The notes: generated by a model not told the origin, from the letters alone. DNA of 14,896 nucleotides from Proteobacteria bacterium ST_bin14 (GCA_002083655.1 MSXR01000010.1:1-14896), one strand, 5' to 3'; counted from the stretch's first letter, positions 8,101 through 14,896 are shown. Numbers and translations are program-made.

Positions 8101-8696
8101 AGGAACTGCCGCTCGAACGCGTGGAGAACCAGGGCTATATCCATTACCGCAAAGGGGCGGTCGTGATGTACCTGCTGCAGGACCGGTTGGGTGAGGCGCG
8201 GATGAACGCGATGCTGGCGCAATTGCTCAACAAATACCGTTTCAAAAGCCAGCCCTATGCCCGCTCGCTCGATCTGGTCGACGGACTGAAATCCATCGCC
8301 CGCAACGATGCAGAGCGCGCGCTGATCAGCGATCTGTTTGAGAAAATCACGATCTATGACCTGAAAACCAAGACCGCGACGGTGAAGAAACTGCCCGATG
8401 GCCGGTTCGAAACGCTGCTGACGGTGGCCGGCGACAAATTCTATGCCGACGGCAAGGGCAAAGAAACCAAGGCCAAGCTGGACGACGTGATTCAAGTGGG
8501 CCTGTTCGCCGCACGCCCCGGCATCGGCGCGTTTAGCGCAAAGGACGTCGACCTGATCGAACGCCGCCCGGTCGTGTCGGGCGAGCAGCAGATCCGCGTG
8601 ATTTCAAAGCGGAAGCCAGCGTTTGCGGGGGTTGATCCCTATAACAAATATATCGACCGCAATTCGGACGATAATGTCGTGGCGGTGACGGGGTAG
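5109..8696 (+). CDS. ABC-2 permease fused to M1-family metallopeptidase domain
   Basis: This 1195-residue inner-membrane protein joins two permease halves to a large C-terminal peptidase domain. Half one (about 15-265) has hydrophobic segments near 17-33, 58-78, 103-128, 150-170, 176-193 and 238-258; half two (about 310-545) has segments near 322-342, 352-376, 403-430, 449-468, 473-490 and 523-544. A last helix near 565-588 should place the peptidase in the periplasm. The zinc site is H933-E-L-G-H937 with the next glutamate at E957 (VETMAQYSA), 19 residues later rather than the canonical 18. The GxMEN exopeptidase motif is absent; that region reads FAGTIPYSE (902-910). Y1010 or Y1013 could be the catalytic tyrosine. 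ATG 5109 has AAGGGGA 8 bases upstream. This architecture is known as ABC permease/M1 aminopeptidase. Its substrate is undetermined; it may couple peptide cleavage with export. Confidence 0.9.
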   Translation: MFAKIAAFELRYQFRNPVFWVVSILFFLMTFGAATVEQIQIGSGGNVHKNSPFAITQTHLILSIFFMFVTTAFVANVIVRDDESGFGPMVRSTRVSKFDYLMARFLGAFLAAGVAFLAVPLAIWIGSFMPWVDSETLGPNRLADYAYAYFVMALPNVFLTSAIFFAVATMTRSMMYSYVGVVVFLVAYLVFNSVARTLPDARAWIGYVEPFGIAAFGTVTRYWTATESNTLTPPITGMLIINRAIWLGVSALVLAFAYSRFSFAERGVSKRKLNKLARNDAKLAKTAPILVTKLPQTRPNAAAGARMLARIRFEMAQVFKSPAFFVLMLVGLFNAGGSLMFANEIYGTPARPLTFAIIQLLVGSFAIIPLIIAIYYAGELVWRDRDRKMHEIIDATSLPNWAYLVPKTIALSAVLFATLLISTVAAVLIQLGRGQTDLQLGQYFAWYLVPTTVDMILLAVLAIFVQALSPNKFIGWGVMVVYVVATITLSNIGFEHPLYTYGSTGTTQLSDMNGDQIGGAMGWWLRLYWGGVAVMLAVLAHLLWRRGTAANLMPRLRRMPARLAGVPGVILAAGAVTAAASGGYIFYNTNVLNEYLVRDDRQKLIAEYEKKYLKYETLKQPSTTDIVLKVDLYPQERRMEASGSYALVNDTGAPLSDLHVRFPDPAIKVLAANVPGATLAMHDEKNRYRIYRFATPLAPGAKASLTFKTQRWQQGFRANGDDTQMIANGTFLNNSDFSPQIGMDRARLLQDRVTRRKYGLPAELRMAKLEDTAAQERNYIGNADWVRSDITVSTDAAQTPIAPGKRVSDVTSGGRRTAHFVATAPILAFFSVQSAAYAEKSADAGGVKTTVYFDPKHAYNVDRMLKAMKLSLDYYRTNFGPYQFDYARIIEFPGYQTFAQAFAGTIPYSERIGFIADTRDANEIDYVTYVTAHELGHQYWAHQIISAEMQGGTVLVETMAQYSAMMVLRELYGEDKMRRFLKYELDSYLRSRGGEAIEELPLERVENQGYIHYRKGAVVMYLLQDRLGEARMNAMLAQLLNKYRFKSQPYARSLDLVDGLKSIARNDAERALISDLFEKITIYDLKTKTATVKKLPDGRFETLLTVAGDKFYADGKGKETKAKLDDVIQVGLFAARPGIGAFSAKDVDLIERRPVVSGEQQIRVISKRKPAFAGVDPYNKYIDRNSDDNVVAVTG

Positions 8697-8826
8697 GCGG
8701 ATGGCCGCCGCCCCGGCTTGCCAGCGGCACCGCAGCGGCCCGGCAGCGGCAACAATGCAGATGTCGCAATGTTGGGCGCACGCGGTATAGGGTGGCAGCG
8801 CAAATTGAGGCAATTCAGGCAGACGC

Positions 8827-9165
8827 ATGGCCCGCAAACATTCAAAACACGGTCCATATGAAGACCTGGCCAGCGCGGAAGAGACGCCGGCACCCGCTAT
8901 ATCCTGCTGGCTGTGTGGCCGACCAACGGGCAAAACCACCGTCTGGCACCACCCCGTCCCCAAAAGCCGCGGCGGGCGCGATGTGGTGCCCATGCACCCG
9001 ATCTGCCAGCAAACGCTGATCGCCAACTTCACCAATTCAGAACTGCAACGCTACGGCATGGATGTCGAAGGCCTGCTCGCCAACCCCGCCATCCGCAAAT
9101 TCGTTGATTGGGTAGCGAACAAAGACCCCGACTTCACCGCGAGCACGAGCAAGAAGCAACGCTGA
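8827..9165 (+). CDS. Small HNH-endonuclease-like zinc protein
   Basis: This 112-residue basic protein has a compact HNH-like core: C27-x2-C30 (CWLCG), H41-H42-P43 (VWHHPVPKSRGG) and H57-x2-C60 (MHPIC). The paired CxxC and HxxC would hold a structural zinc, and the HH at 41-42 is where the HNH catalytic histidine normally lies. An expected Asn is not obvious, so nuclease activity is uncertain. The N-terminal 20 residues and the C-terminal 15 are charged and likely disordered. The start is ATG 8827 with only a modest purine-rich site (GAGG near 8806) upstream. It stands alone, 130 bases after the M1 fusion; neither strand nearby suggests a restriction or toxin partner. It may be a housekeeping DNA-binding protein rather than a defence nuclease. 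Confidence 0.75.
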   Translation: MARKHSKHGPYEDLASAEETPAPAISCWLCGRPTGKTTVWHHPVPKSRGGRDVVPMHPICQQTLIANFTNSELQRYGMDVEGLLANPAIRKFVDWVANKDPDFTASTSKKQR

Positions 9166-9331
9166 CGGGCGGGGATATGGGCCGCGTGGCGCAGCGGTGG
9201 ATTGGCAGGTTCTGTTTAGAGATCGGTCGCGGCAGAAATCGCCCCAATTGCGGACGTCGATGCCACCGCACACGCCCACCAAAAGCCGCCATGGCCACGC
9301 CCCGGCTGAAAGTCTTCGATTCAGGCAAGGA

Positions 9332-9366
9332 TTGCATGACATCGCTCAGTTGAGATACATTGTATC
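9332..9366 (+). promoter_or_regulatory. Candidate promoter overlapped by GATACA-T-TGTATC palindrome
   Basis: TTGCAT (9332-9337) and TACATT (9356-9361), separated by 18 bases, are plausible -35 and -10 boxes. The -10 lies inside a perfect palindrome, GATACA-T-TGTATC (9354-9366), flanked by CTCAG (9345-9349) and CTGAG (9367-9371). A repressor on this palindrome would block RNA polymerase. The predicted 5' leader to the ATG at 9383 is only about 15 bases and contains AGGAG. Short symmetric sites of this type are used by PadR-, MarR- and TetR-type repressors; the actual factor is not known. Confidence 0.5.
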
Positions 9367-9382
9367 CTGAGAGGAGCAGCCG

Positions 9383-10552
9383 ATGAGGATTTTTCGAGCG
9401 CTGGGGTTGCTGGCCTTAGGTGCGATTCTCGTCTCTGTCGCGCCGTCGCCCTCCTGTGCCGATAGCTGGATGTTGCCGACGACTACTACCTACACCTCCT
9501 GCGCAGGCCACGCCCGTATGACGGTCAGCCCGCGCGACCTTAAGAGCCAGCTTGGCTATGTCGACGACAAGGTCAAAAATGTTGATCCCGCCGGACAGAA
9601 GAAAGGCGGATTGCCGGTCGCGAGCGCGCGACTGGAACGACTGGTAGACAGGCGCTGGCAAGTGGTCTGGGAACATCAAATTGCGAACGACGTCGCCCCG
9701 GTGTCGGCGCTCGTTCGAAACGATGGCGAATATGCGGTCACGTTCGATGATTGGCATGGCACCGGCTACGGGCCTAACGCCGTGGTGATCTATGGCGCCG
9801 GGGGCAAAACGGTTCGTGCACTCGCCCTGGCCGACATCGTCCCAGCCGACTACATCAAGGCGCTGCCCCATTCCGTTAGTTCTATCCAGTGGCGGGGCAA
9901 ACCCCGCTTCTCGTACGACGGTCAGAAGGTAATCATCCCGGTCGTGATCCCCCCAGAGGACTTCGTGTCCGATCCTGCCACGATCGACATTGCGGTCGAT
10001 CTCGCTGACGGGAGCGTATCGCCAATAAATGCGGGCGCGTGGGATGCTGCACAGACAACGGGCCGCAAGGTTCTTGCTGCGCAGGTCGCTTATGAGACAT
10101 CCGCAAAGGCGGCGTTTTTTGCTCCGCTTCTCGGTCCGAAAGCAAATGCCGAACGCGAATGGCACGACTATCTGCGTGAGGCCGTCGGTCGGCTGATTGG
10201 TGACGATGAAACGCCCTCCACCACCGTTCTCCGTCTTCCTGGTGCAGATGATTATGCCGTGTCGGAGACCTGGGTCCACGACGCGCTGACCGAAAGCTAT
10301 GCGGATAAGGTAGCGCTGGCATCGCTCTCGGAGGCCAACTTTGTGGCTGTTCTCAAAAAGGTCATGTCGAAGCTGCCGGATCGATCGCTATCCAAGCTAA
10401 CGGCATTTATCGCGGTGTCCGACCAGAATTGGCCAGAAGTCGTGGCAACAATGCGGCGCTCCGGCGCAAAGATCGTACAACTCGACCCAGCCAAGGCCAT
10501 CCCTCAGCGTCCCGAGCGCATAGCTCGGCGATACGGTCATGACGGCGCTTAG
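9383..10552 (+). CDS. Secreted protein of unknown function
   Basis: This 389-residue protein is not one I recognise. The first 26 residues form a typical Sec signal peptide (MRIFR, then a hydrophobic LGLLALGAILVSVA core) with likely cleavage after SCA26. There is no lipobox, so the mature protein should be free in the periplasm or exported. The mature part opens with W/T/Y-rich sequence. Residues about 80-230 are predicted by eye to be beta-rich (RRWQVVWEHQI, DDWHGTGYGPNAVVIYGAGG, SYDGQKVIIPVVIPP), which may be a propeller- or sandwich-like fold. A more helical C-terminal half follows (DYLREAVGRLIGD, VLKKVMSKLPDRS). The cysteines C25 and C40 leave no obvious disulfide pair in the mature form. 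ATG 9383 has AGGAG 6 bases upstream. It is monocistronic behind a candidate repressible promoter and converges on the osmoprotectant transporter. Confidence 0.8.
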   Translation: MRIFRALGLLALGAILVSVAPSPSCADSWMLPTTTTYTSCAGHARMTVSPRDLKSQLGYVDDKVKNVDPAGQKKGGLPVASARLERLVDRRWQVVWEHQIANDVAPVSALVRNDGEYAVTFDDWHGTGYGPNAVVIYGAGGKTVRALALADIVPADYIKALPHSVSSIQWRGKPRFSYDGQKVIIPVVIPPEDFVSDPATIDIAVDLADGSVSPINAGAWDAAQTTGRKVLAAQVAYETSAKAAFFAPLLGPKANAEREWHDYLREAVGRLIGDDETPSTTVLRLPGADDYAVSETWVHDALTESYADKVALASLSEANFVAVLKKVMSKLPDRSLSKLTAFIAVSDQNWPEVVATMRRSGAKIVQLDPAKAIPQRPERIARRYGHDGA

Positions 10553-10664
10553 GTTGACCTGAGAAAGTGGCCGCTTTGCTGGGCCGTGCGCTGGAAGCTG
10601 CCTGTCGGTAATCCACCCCCTTCCCGCCATAGCCAAGTCACCCCCAACCCGGCCTCCAACGCCC

Positions 10665-12200
10665 CTATCGCGCCATCCTCGCCTCAAGCCATTTCGCTGC
10701 CTCTTCCGGGCTGGCCTTGTTGGTGTCGCGGTCGACCATGTAGTTCGCCTCCCGCATTAGCGCGACGGGGATGTGGCCGACCAGGGGGCGGACGGCGTTA
10801 AGGAAGCGGTCGTCCCTTGCATGGGCGGGGTCGACCAGCAGGATCGCGTCATACCCCGGAATGGCGCCTTTGGGGTCAGCCAGTACCGTCAGTTTCTGCG
10901 CGGCGATCCGCCCGTCCGATGAAAAGGCGGAGATCACGTCTGCCCGCCCGCTGTCGATCGCGCGGTACATGAAGGTGGGGTTATAGGCCTGCGCGGATTT
11001 GAAACTGAGCGGATAGGCGCGCTTTACCGCCGCCCATTCGGGCCGCTCCAGAAACTCCAGGTCCGATCCAAAGGTCAGCGCGGGGGCCTGCGCGACCAAA
11101 TCGTCCAGCGTCGCAATGCCCAGTTTCTTCGCCTGCTCACCGCGCATCGCAAAGGCGTAGGCATTCTCAAATCCCAGCGCGCCCAGCATGGTGATGCCAT
11201 GGGCTTTCTGGCCCCACGCGGCGATGCCCTGCACAATGGCGGCGCGCGGCGGCACATCTTTGCGCTTCATTTCGTTGGTCCAGATCGTGCCCGAATAATC
11301 GACGTACACATCGATATCGCCGCTCACCAACGCGCCGAACACCACGGCAGACCCCAGCCCCTCTCGGTACGTGACCCGGTATCCTGCGCGTTCCAGCCGG
11401 TGGCCGATCAGCCGGGCGAGGATATATTGTTCCGAAAATCCCTTGGCCCCCACCACGACGCTTTTCTGCCCGGTCGGCAGCATCGGCGTCAGCGCCGCCA
11501 GAATGCCGACGCCTAGGACGCCCAGCGCAACAAAGGCCCGCACCCGCTTGCGGTGCGCGATGCCATGTTCCACCACGCCCAGCAGCGCATCGACCACCAG
11601 CGCCAGCGTCGCCGCCGTCAGGCACCCGGCGAGCACCAGCGCCCAGTTCTGTGTTTGCAGCCCGGCAAAGATCATGTCGCCCAGGCTCGGCTGGCCGACG
11701 GTTGTTGACAGGGTCGCAGCACCGATGGTCCAAACAGCGGCGGTGCGGATGCCCGCCATCAGCACGGGGGAGACGAGCGGTGCCTCCACCAGCAGCAGCT
11801 TTTGCCACGCGGTCATCCCCACGCCGTCCGCCGCCTCAATCACCGCGGGGTCGATGCTGGTCAGGCCCGTCACGCCGTTGCGCAAAATCGGCAGCAGCGC
11901 ATAAAGCGTCAGCGCGAGGAGCGAGGGCAGGAAACCCAGCGCCGGAATGCCGCCGCCCACCAGCGCCGACAGCGACAACAGCAACGGATAGAATAATGCG
12001 AGCAGCGCCAGGCTGGGGATCGTCTGCACCAGGCTGGCAAAACCAAGCGCGGCGCGCGCCACCAGCGGCCGCCGGGCAGACCAGATCGCCAGCGGCAGGC
12101 TGATCACCAGCCCCAGCACCAGCGCCGATGCCGCCAGCAACAAATGCGCCGCCAGCAGATCAGGCACGCGCGCCATCGCATCAAGGAAGGGGCTGTTCAC
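10665..12200 (-). CDS. Osmoprotectant ABC permease fused to substrate-binding domain (OpuB/ProW-like)
   Basis: This 511-residue fusion has an N-terminal permease (about 1-215) and a C-terminal quaternary-amine-binding domain (about 245-511). Hydrophobic segments lie near 14-40, 52-80, 83-105, 139-165 and 187-208. The permease coupling (EAA-like) loop is EAADGVGMTAWQK (122-134). One more helix (221-241) leads to the binding domain on the periplasmic side. That domain opens VVVGAKGFSEQYI (248-260) and has DVYVDYSGTIWT (297-308), the DY(T/S)GT motif of OpuAC-type proteins for glycine betaine, choline or carnitine. The start is GTG at 12200, which overlaps the ATPase stop codon in GTGA; an AGGAT precedes it. 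Longer upstream starts give an Arg/Gly/Ala-rich extension that is the ATPase gene in another frame. The precise ligand is not determined. Confidence 0.9.
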   Translation of the reverse strand: MNSPFLDAMARVPDLLAAHLLLAASALVLGLVISLPLAIWSARRPLVARAALGFASLVQTIPSLALLALFYPLLLSLSALVGGGIPALGFLPSLLALTLYALLPILRNGVTGLTSIDPAVIEAADGVGMTAWQKLLLVEAPLVSPVLMAGIRTAAVWTIGAATLSTTVGQPSLGDMIFAGLQTQNWALVLAGCLTAATLALVVDALLGVVEHGIAHRKRVRAFVALGVLGVGILAALTPMLPTGQKSVVVGAKGFSEQYILARLIGHRLERAGYRVTYREGLGSAVVFGALVSGDIDVYVDYSGTIWTNEMKRKDVPPRAAIVQGIAAWGQKAHGITMLGALGFENAYAFAMRGEQAKKLGIATLDDLVAQAPALTFGSDLEFLERPEWAAVKRAYPLSFKSAQAYNPTFMYRAIDSGRADVISAFSSDGRIAAQKLTVLADPKGAIPGYDAILLVDPAHARDDRFLNAVRPLVGHIPVALMREANYMVDRDTNKASPEEAAKWLEARMAR

Positions 12201-12982
12201 GCGCCATCCTCCAGCGCGCGCAATCGCCGCGCCTGCTCGCGCGGCACCGCCACCAGCGCATCGGCCTGCGCCCCGCCCTCGCCCGCAACCAGCGCGTGCG
12301 GGGTGCAATCCGCGACGATCCGCCCGGCATCCATCACCAGCACCCGGTCTGCCAGCAGCAACGCCTCTGCCATGTCGTGCGTCACCATAATCGTGGTCAG
12401 GCCCAGCCGGTCGTGCAGCCCCCGGATGGACGTGCCGAGCTGATCGCGCGTTACCGGATCGAGCGCGCCAAAGGGTTCATCCATGATCAGCAGCCCCGGC
12501 TCGGTCGCCAGCGCGCGCGCCACGCCCACCCGCTGGCGTTGCCCGCCGGAAAGCGCATCGGGCGTGCGGGTCGCGAAATCGCGGGGCAGATCGACCAGAT
12601 CGAGCAGATCGCCAACCCGAGCCACATTATCCTTGCTGCCACCCAATCGCAGCCCGATCGCGATATTTTCGGCCACCGTCAGATGCGGGAACAGGCCAAC
12701 ATTTTGAAATATATAGCCGATCCGGCGACGCAGCAGATGCGCGTCTTCATCGCGCACCGCCGCGCCGTTTACGGTCACCCGCCCGGCGCTGGGTTCGACC
12801 AGCCGGTTGATCATTTTCAGCAGCGTGGATTTGCCCGATCCTGAGCTACCCACCAGCGCAACAAAGCTGCCCGCCGCAATCGCGACCGACACGGCATCAA
12901 CCGCCGCTGCGCCGCCCGGATAGTGCTTCGACACCCCTTCAAAGACGACAGACGGGCCAGATTTGCGCGATTCTTGTAGCAT
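12197..12982 (-). CDS. Osmoprotectant ABC transporter ATP-binding protein (ProV/OpuCA-like)
   Basis: This ATPase of 261 residues energises the quaternary-amine importer encoded just downstream. Motifs are complete: Walker A GSSGSGKST (45-53), Q-loop Q93 (YIFQNVGLFPH), signature LSGGQRQRV (144-152), Walker B LLIMDEPFGALDP (164-176) and H202. The FQNVGLFPHLTVAENIAI stretch and NRLVEPSAG are typical of the betaine/proline subfamily. ProV and OpuCA usually carry about 120 further residues with two CBS domains that sense ionic strength; these are absent here. The stop overlaps the permease start by 4 bases, so the two are translationally coupled. ATG 12982 is used, with only a weak GGCGG upstream. 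Confidence 0.92.
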   Translation of the reverse strand: MLQESRKSGPSVVFEGVSKHYPGGAAAVDAVSVAIAAGSFVALVGSSGSGKSTLLKMINRLVEPSAGRVTVNGAAVRDEDAHLLRRRIGYIFQNVGLFPHLTVAENIAIGLRLGGSKDNVARVGDLLDLVDLPRDFATRTPDALSGGQRQRVGVARALATEPGLLIMDEPFGALDPVTRDQLGTSIRGLHDRLGLTTIMVTHDMAEALLLADRVLVMDAGRIVADCTPHALVAGEGGAQADALVAVPREQARRLRALEDGA

Positions 12983-13033
12983 CGCCGCCGGTGATGCGGG
13001 ATGGAGCCTTGAAGGTCAAACCTGGGGGGTATC
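12983..13033. promoter_or_regulatory. Short divergent promoter region
   Basis: Only 51 bases separate the minus-strand transporter operon from the plus-strand dehydrogenase, so their promoters must overlap each other or the coding ends. The run GGGGGG just before the dehydrogenase ATG acts as its ribosome binding site. No clear -35/-10 pair or palindrome is seen. Confidence 0.4.
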
Positions 13034-13828
13034 ATGAGCGGCACGAAGGCAATTTTCATCACCGGTGGTGGTTCCGGCATTGGCCGTGCGGTGGCGGTGT
13101 TATTCGCCAGCCGGGGCTGGCATGTCGGGTTAGCCGACGTAAACGCAGCCGCCCTGGCTGAGACTGCCGCACTCCTTCCCACCGGACGCGCGACGACGCA
13201 TGTCATGGACGTGCGCGACCGCGATGCCTGGCGCGAGGCGCTCGACGCGTTTGTCGCCACCAGCGGCGGGCGGGTGGACGTGTTGTTCAACAATGCCGGG
13301 ATCGCTGCAGGCGGCACGCTGGCGGACAACAGCTTTGACGAGATTGACCGGGTCGTCGGCATCAACCTGATGGGCGTCATCAACGGCGCAAAGATCGGGC
13401 ACGCTTATCTGAAGGTGACCCCTGGATCGTGCCTGCTCAACACCGCATCAGCAGCCGGGATTTATGGCGGGCCGGGGATCGGCATTTATGCCGTCACCAA
13501 ATTCGGGGTGCGGGCGTTGACGGAGTCACTGGACAGCGAATGGGCGGCCGACGGCATCAAGGTGCGCTCGCTGATGCCCAGCTTCATTGATACGCCGCTA
13601 TTGCAGGCCGGGATCACCGGATCAAACCGATCGGTGAAGGAAGCAGTGATCGAAGGCGGCATGGAAATTACGCCCGTCGCCGATGTCGCCCAGGCGGCAT
13701 GGGATGCCGTCCACGGCGAAAAGCTGCATACGCTGGTCGGTAAAACGGCGAAGCGGTTGGCATTTGCAGCGCGCTGGATGCCGGGTGGCTTGCGCAAACA
13801 AATGAAGACACGGCAAGCCCTGCGGTAA
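13034..13828 (+). CDS. Short-chain dehydrogenase/reductase (SDR)
   Basis: This is a classical SDR oxidoreductase of 264 residues. The Rossmann cofactor motif is TGGGSGIG (10-17), the beta-4 motif NNAG is at 86-89, and the catalytic tetrad is N111, S139, Y152 and K156 (YAVTK). D35 at the end of beta-2 (VGLAD) suggests preference for NAD(H) over NADP(H). There is no signal peptide or membrane anchor, although the C-terminus (about 236-264: GKTAKRLAFAARWMPGGLRKQMK) is basic and amphipathic, as in SDRs associating with lipids or membranes. ATG 13034 has GGGGGG 4 bases upstream. It is divergent from the osmoprotectant transporter and has no coding partner downstream. The substrate is unknown; an alcohol, a steroid-like or an acyl-chain carbonyl are possible. 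Confidence 0.92.
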   Translation: MSGTKAIFITGGGSGIGRAVAVLFASRGWHVGLADVNAAALAETAALLPTGRATTHVMDVRDRDAWREALDAFVATSGGRVDVLFNNAGIAAGGTLADNSFDEIDRVVGINLMGVINGAKIGHAYLKVTPGSCLLNTASAAGIYGGPGIGIYAVTKFGVRALTESLDSEWAADGIKVRSLMPSFIDTPLLQAGITGSNRSVKEAVIEGGMEITPVADVAQAAWDAVHGEKLHTLVGKTAKRLAFAARWMPGGLRKQMKTRQALR

Positions 13829-14272
13829 CCTCCACCCGGCAACTCCGGCCCGGGAGAACGCGCATCATGCAATGCCCGGCTGCGACAGATAATACTGGGA
13901 GTTGCGCGCGGCCAATGGCCGAATGATGCGGGCCTTGTGGGGGTCGGGGCGCGGGCCGGGCAGTCGGGCGCCCGCCGGGTTGGACTATCGTTGCGCCACG
14001 ATGCGCGGTGGCGGGTGTGGTTTGTGGAAGTGGCGGACCGCCCCCCCATCAGGAAGCGGATTCCCCGGGCGGTGATCGCTATTTGCGATGATCGGCCTGA
14101 CCAGCATCTCGATTTCCGGGGACAAACTCTATCAACCGGTATCGGATCATGCCGATGGGTCGGCGGTTTCGGCTTGCTCGAAGTCAACCAGCCTAAACCG
14201 CCTGTCAAACGCCACCTGGTCGACCGCTCACCGCATGATTTGGCAGGCTGAATGCCCATGTGCAGCAGACAC
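13829..14272. other. Non-coding stretch between SDR gene and rRNA operon terminator
   Basis: These 444 bases hold no convincing gene. Open frames crossing them on both strands give R/P/S-rich peptides without recognisable motifs or good ribosome binding sites. Several short hairpins occur, for example CGCCAC/GTGGCG around 14000 and ATCGC/GCGAT around 14080. No mobile-element ends or direct repeats were seen. It may be decayed sequence at the end of the rRNA operon. Confidence 0.55.
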
Positions 14273-14304
14273 AAAAAATCGCCCTGACAAATGCCAAGGC
14301 GATT
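14273..14304 (-). terminator. Intrinsic terminator of the rRNA operon
   Basis: Read on the minus strand, AATCGCC (14304-14298) pairs with GGCGATT (14283-14277) across a 14-base loop, followed by TTTT. The run counting the stem's last bases is six Ts. It lies 15 bases after the initiator tRNA, the expected end of a 16S-23S-5S-tRNA transcript. Confidence 0.85.
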
Positions 14305-14318
14305 GGGATATATTTCGG

Positions 14319-14395
<77 letters not shown>

Positions 14396-14555
14396 CCAAC
14401 CATTGGACTTTCTCCGGCCGAAGCCAAACCGGTCCAAATTCTCACCCGCCAGAGACGCAAACGCCTCCGCAATGCGGAGGCGCACGCGCCCTCGCGGGCA
14501 AAAACATGTGAATGGGTTCGTGTAGAAACGTCTTTCCGTACAGCACCAGCTACAA
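14396..14555 (-). other. 5S-tRNA spacer with strong hairpin
   Basis: This spacer of the rRNA transcript contains a perfect 9-bp hairpin, CGCCTCCGC (14462-14470) with GCGGAGGCG (14474-14482), around a 3-base loop. A smaller GCCC-TCGC-GGGC hairpin (14488-14499) lies next to it. These are probably RNase processing structures. The T-run after the larger one on the minus strand is only TTT, so full termination before the tRNA is unlikely. Confidence 0.6.
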
Positions 14556-14673
14556 TGCCTGGCGACGACCTACTCTTCCACTGCTTAGGCAGTAGTACCA
14601 TCGGCGCTGTCAGGTTTCACGGCCGAGTTCGGGATGGGATCGGGTGGTTCACTGACGCTATGGCCACCAGGCA
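14556..14673 (-). rRNA. rrf: 5S ribosomal RNA
   Basis: The minus strand reads TGCCTGGTGGCCATAGCG at the 5' end and closes with the complementary CGCCAGGCA. Inside are the conserved CCCGATCCCATCCCGAAC and GCCGATGGTA segments. The length is 118 bases, normal for bacterial 5S. It lies between the 23S 3' end and the initiator tRNA. Confidence 0.97.
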
Positions 14674-14821
14674 ATGAAGCGGGTGCTGTAATGAAAAACG
14701 GTTCTTAAGATCGTGCACTGCAAGCGGCGAACCGCTTACAAAATTAATCAGGCGTACGATGATCATCCGACCTATCGATAACGACCATGGGATAAACCCA
14801 GAGCTGTCATTGATGGTGGGA

Positions 14822-14896
14822 CTCTCAAGCGCGAATAGGACAATTAGTATCGGTTAGCTCCACACGTTACCGCGCTTCCACATCCGATCTATCAAG
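14822..14896 (-). rRNA. rrl: 23S ribosomal RNA, 3' end (partial)
   Basis: The minus strand from the window edge reads CTTGATAGATCGGATGTGGA, then GAGCTAACCGATACTAATTG, matching the conserved 3' end of bacterial 23S rRNA. The 3' boundary is placed about 20 bases after ACTAAT by analogy with E. coli, so it is uncertain by several bases. The rest of the gene lies outside the window. A 148-base spacer separates it from 5S. Confidence 0.92.

Noticed and set aside
8697..8826. GCAGCGGC repeats and a GGCGG/CCGCC hairpin after the M1 fusion stop
   Set aside because: The copies are short and irregular in GC-rich sequence. The hairpin has a 5-bp stem and no T-run, so neither a repeat family nor a terminator can be supported.
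9180..9234. tRNA-like string with GCCGCG/CGCGGC ends and a D-arm-like TGGCGCAGCGGT
   Set aside because: At about 55 bases it is too short, and it has no T-arm GGTTCRA consensus and no proper anticodon stem. A tRNAscan or Infernal run would settle whether it is a tRNA remnant.
10553..10664. Possible bidirectional terminator between convergent genes, with AAAGTGGCCGCTTT near 10564
   Set aside because: The near-palindrome has no loop or T-run and does not resemble an intrinsic terminator.
14147..14227. Short minus-strand segment AVDQVAFDRRFRLVDFEQ...
   Set aside because: It looks coding-like in composition but is only 26 codons between two stops, with no start or ribosome binding site. It may be a gene remnant but cannot be supported.
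13937..14251. Plus-strand 104-codon frame starting at GTG
   Set aside because: No ribosome binding site, no recognisable motif and atypical composition; probably chance.

Overview
The window most likely comes from the chromosome of an alphaproteobacterium of the sphingomonad type (Sphingomonadales). This is an inference from four things: GC-rich coding sequence, an rRNA operon ending 23S-5S-initiator tRNA(Met), an initiator tRNA with the alphaproteobacterial A:U pair in its anticodon stem, and a carotenoid/stilbene oxygenase family common in that order.

Layout from left to right. A perfect 26-bp inverted repeat lies at the left edge (6-73). A carotenoid-cleavage-type oxygenase follows on the minus strand (114-1574). 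It is divergent from a 671-residue plus-strand protein (1861-3876) joining a ferritin-like domain, a Fer4_19-type iron-sulfur domain and two CDGSH iron-sulfur motifs. The 286-base gap between them carries a palindrome that could be a shared operator. From 3877 to 4201 there is a non-coding or small-ORF stretch with a striking array: TGACA occurs four times at 19-21-bp steps, and the two central copies are full TGACA-N3-TGTCA palindromes. This array precedes a two-gene ABC exporter-like operon: an ATPase (4202-5095) and a very large ABC-2 permease fused to an M1-type metallopeptidase (5109-8696). A small HNH/zinc-knuckle protein (8827-9165) and an unrecognised secreted protein (9383-10552) follow, the latter behind a promoter that overlaps a GATACA-T-TGTATC palindrome.

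On the minus strand sits a compact quaternary-amine (osmoprotectant) importer. Its ATPase (12982-12197) overlaps by 4 bases a permease fused to its own substrate-binding domain (12200-10665). A short-chain dehydrogenase (13034-13828) is divergent from it. The right end is the 3' part of an rRNA operon read on the minus strand: the 23S 3' end, 5S, initiator tRNA(Met) and a clear intrinsic terminator.

The genes form several independent units. Two are metal-centred: the non-haem iron oxygenase and the ferritin/Fe-S fusion. Two are transport systems: the ABC/M1 operon and the osmoprotectant importer. The least explained material is the four-domain iron protein, the phased operator array at 3914-3979, and the orphan secreted protein. 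No phage, insertion sequence, CRISPR array or recognised defence system is visible.
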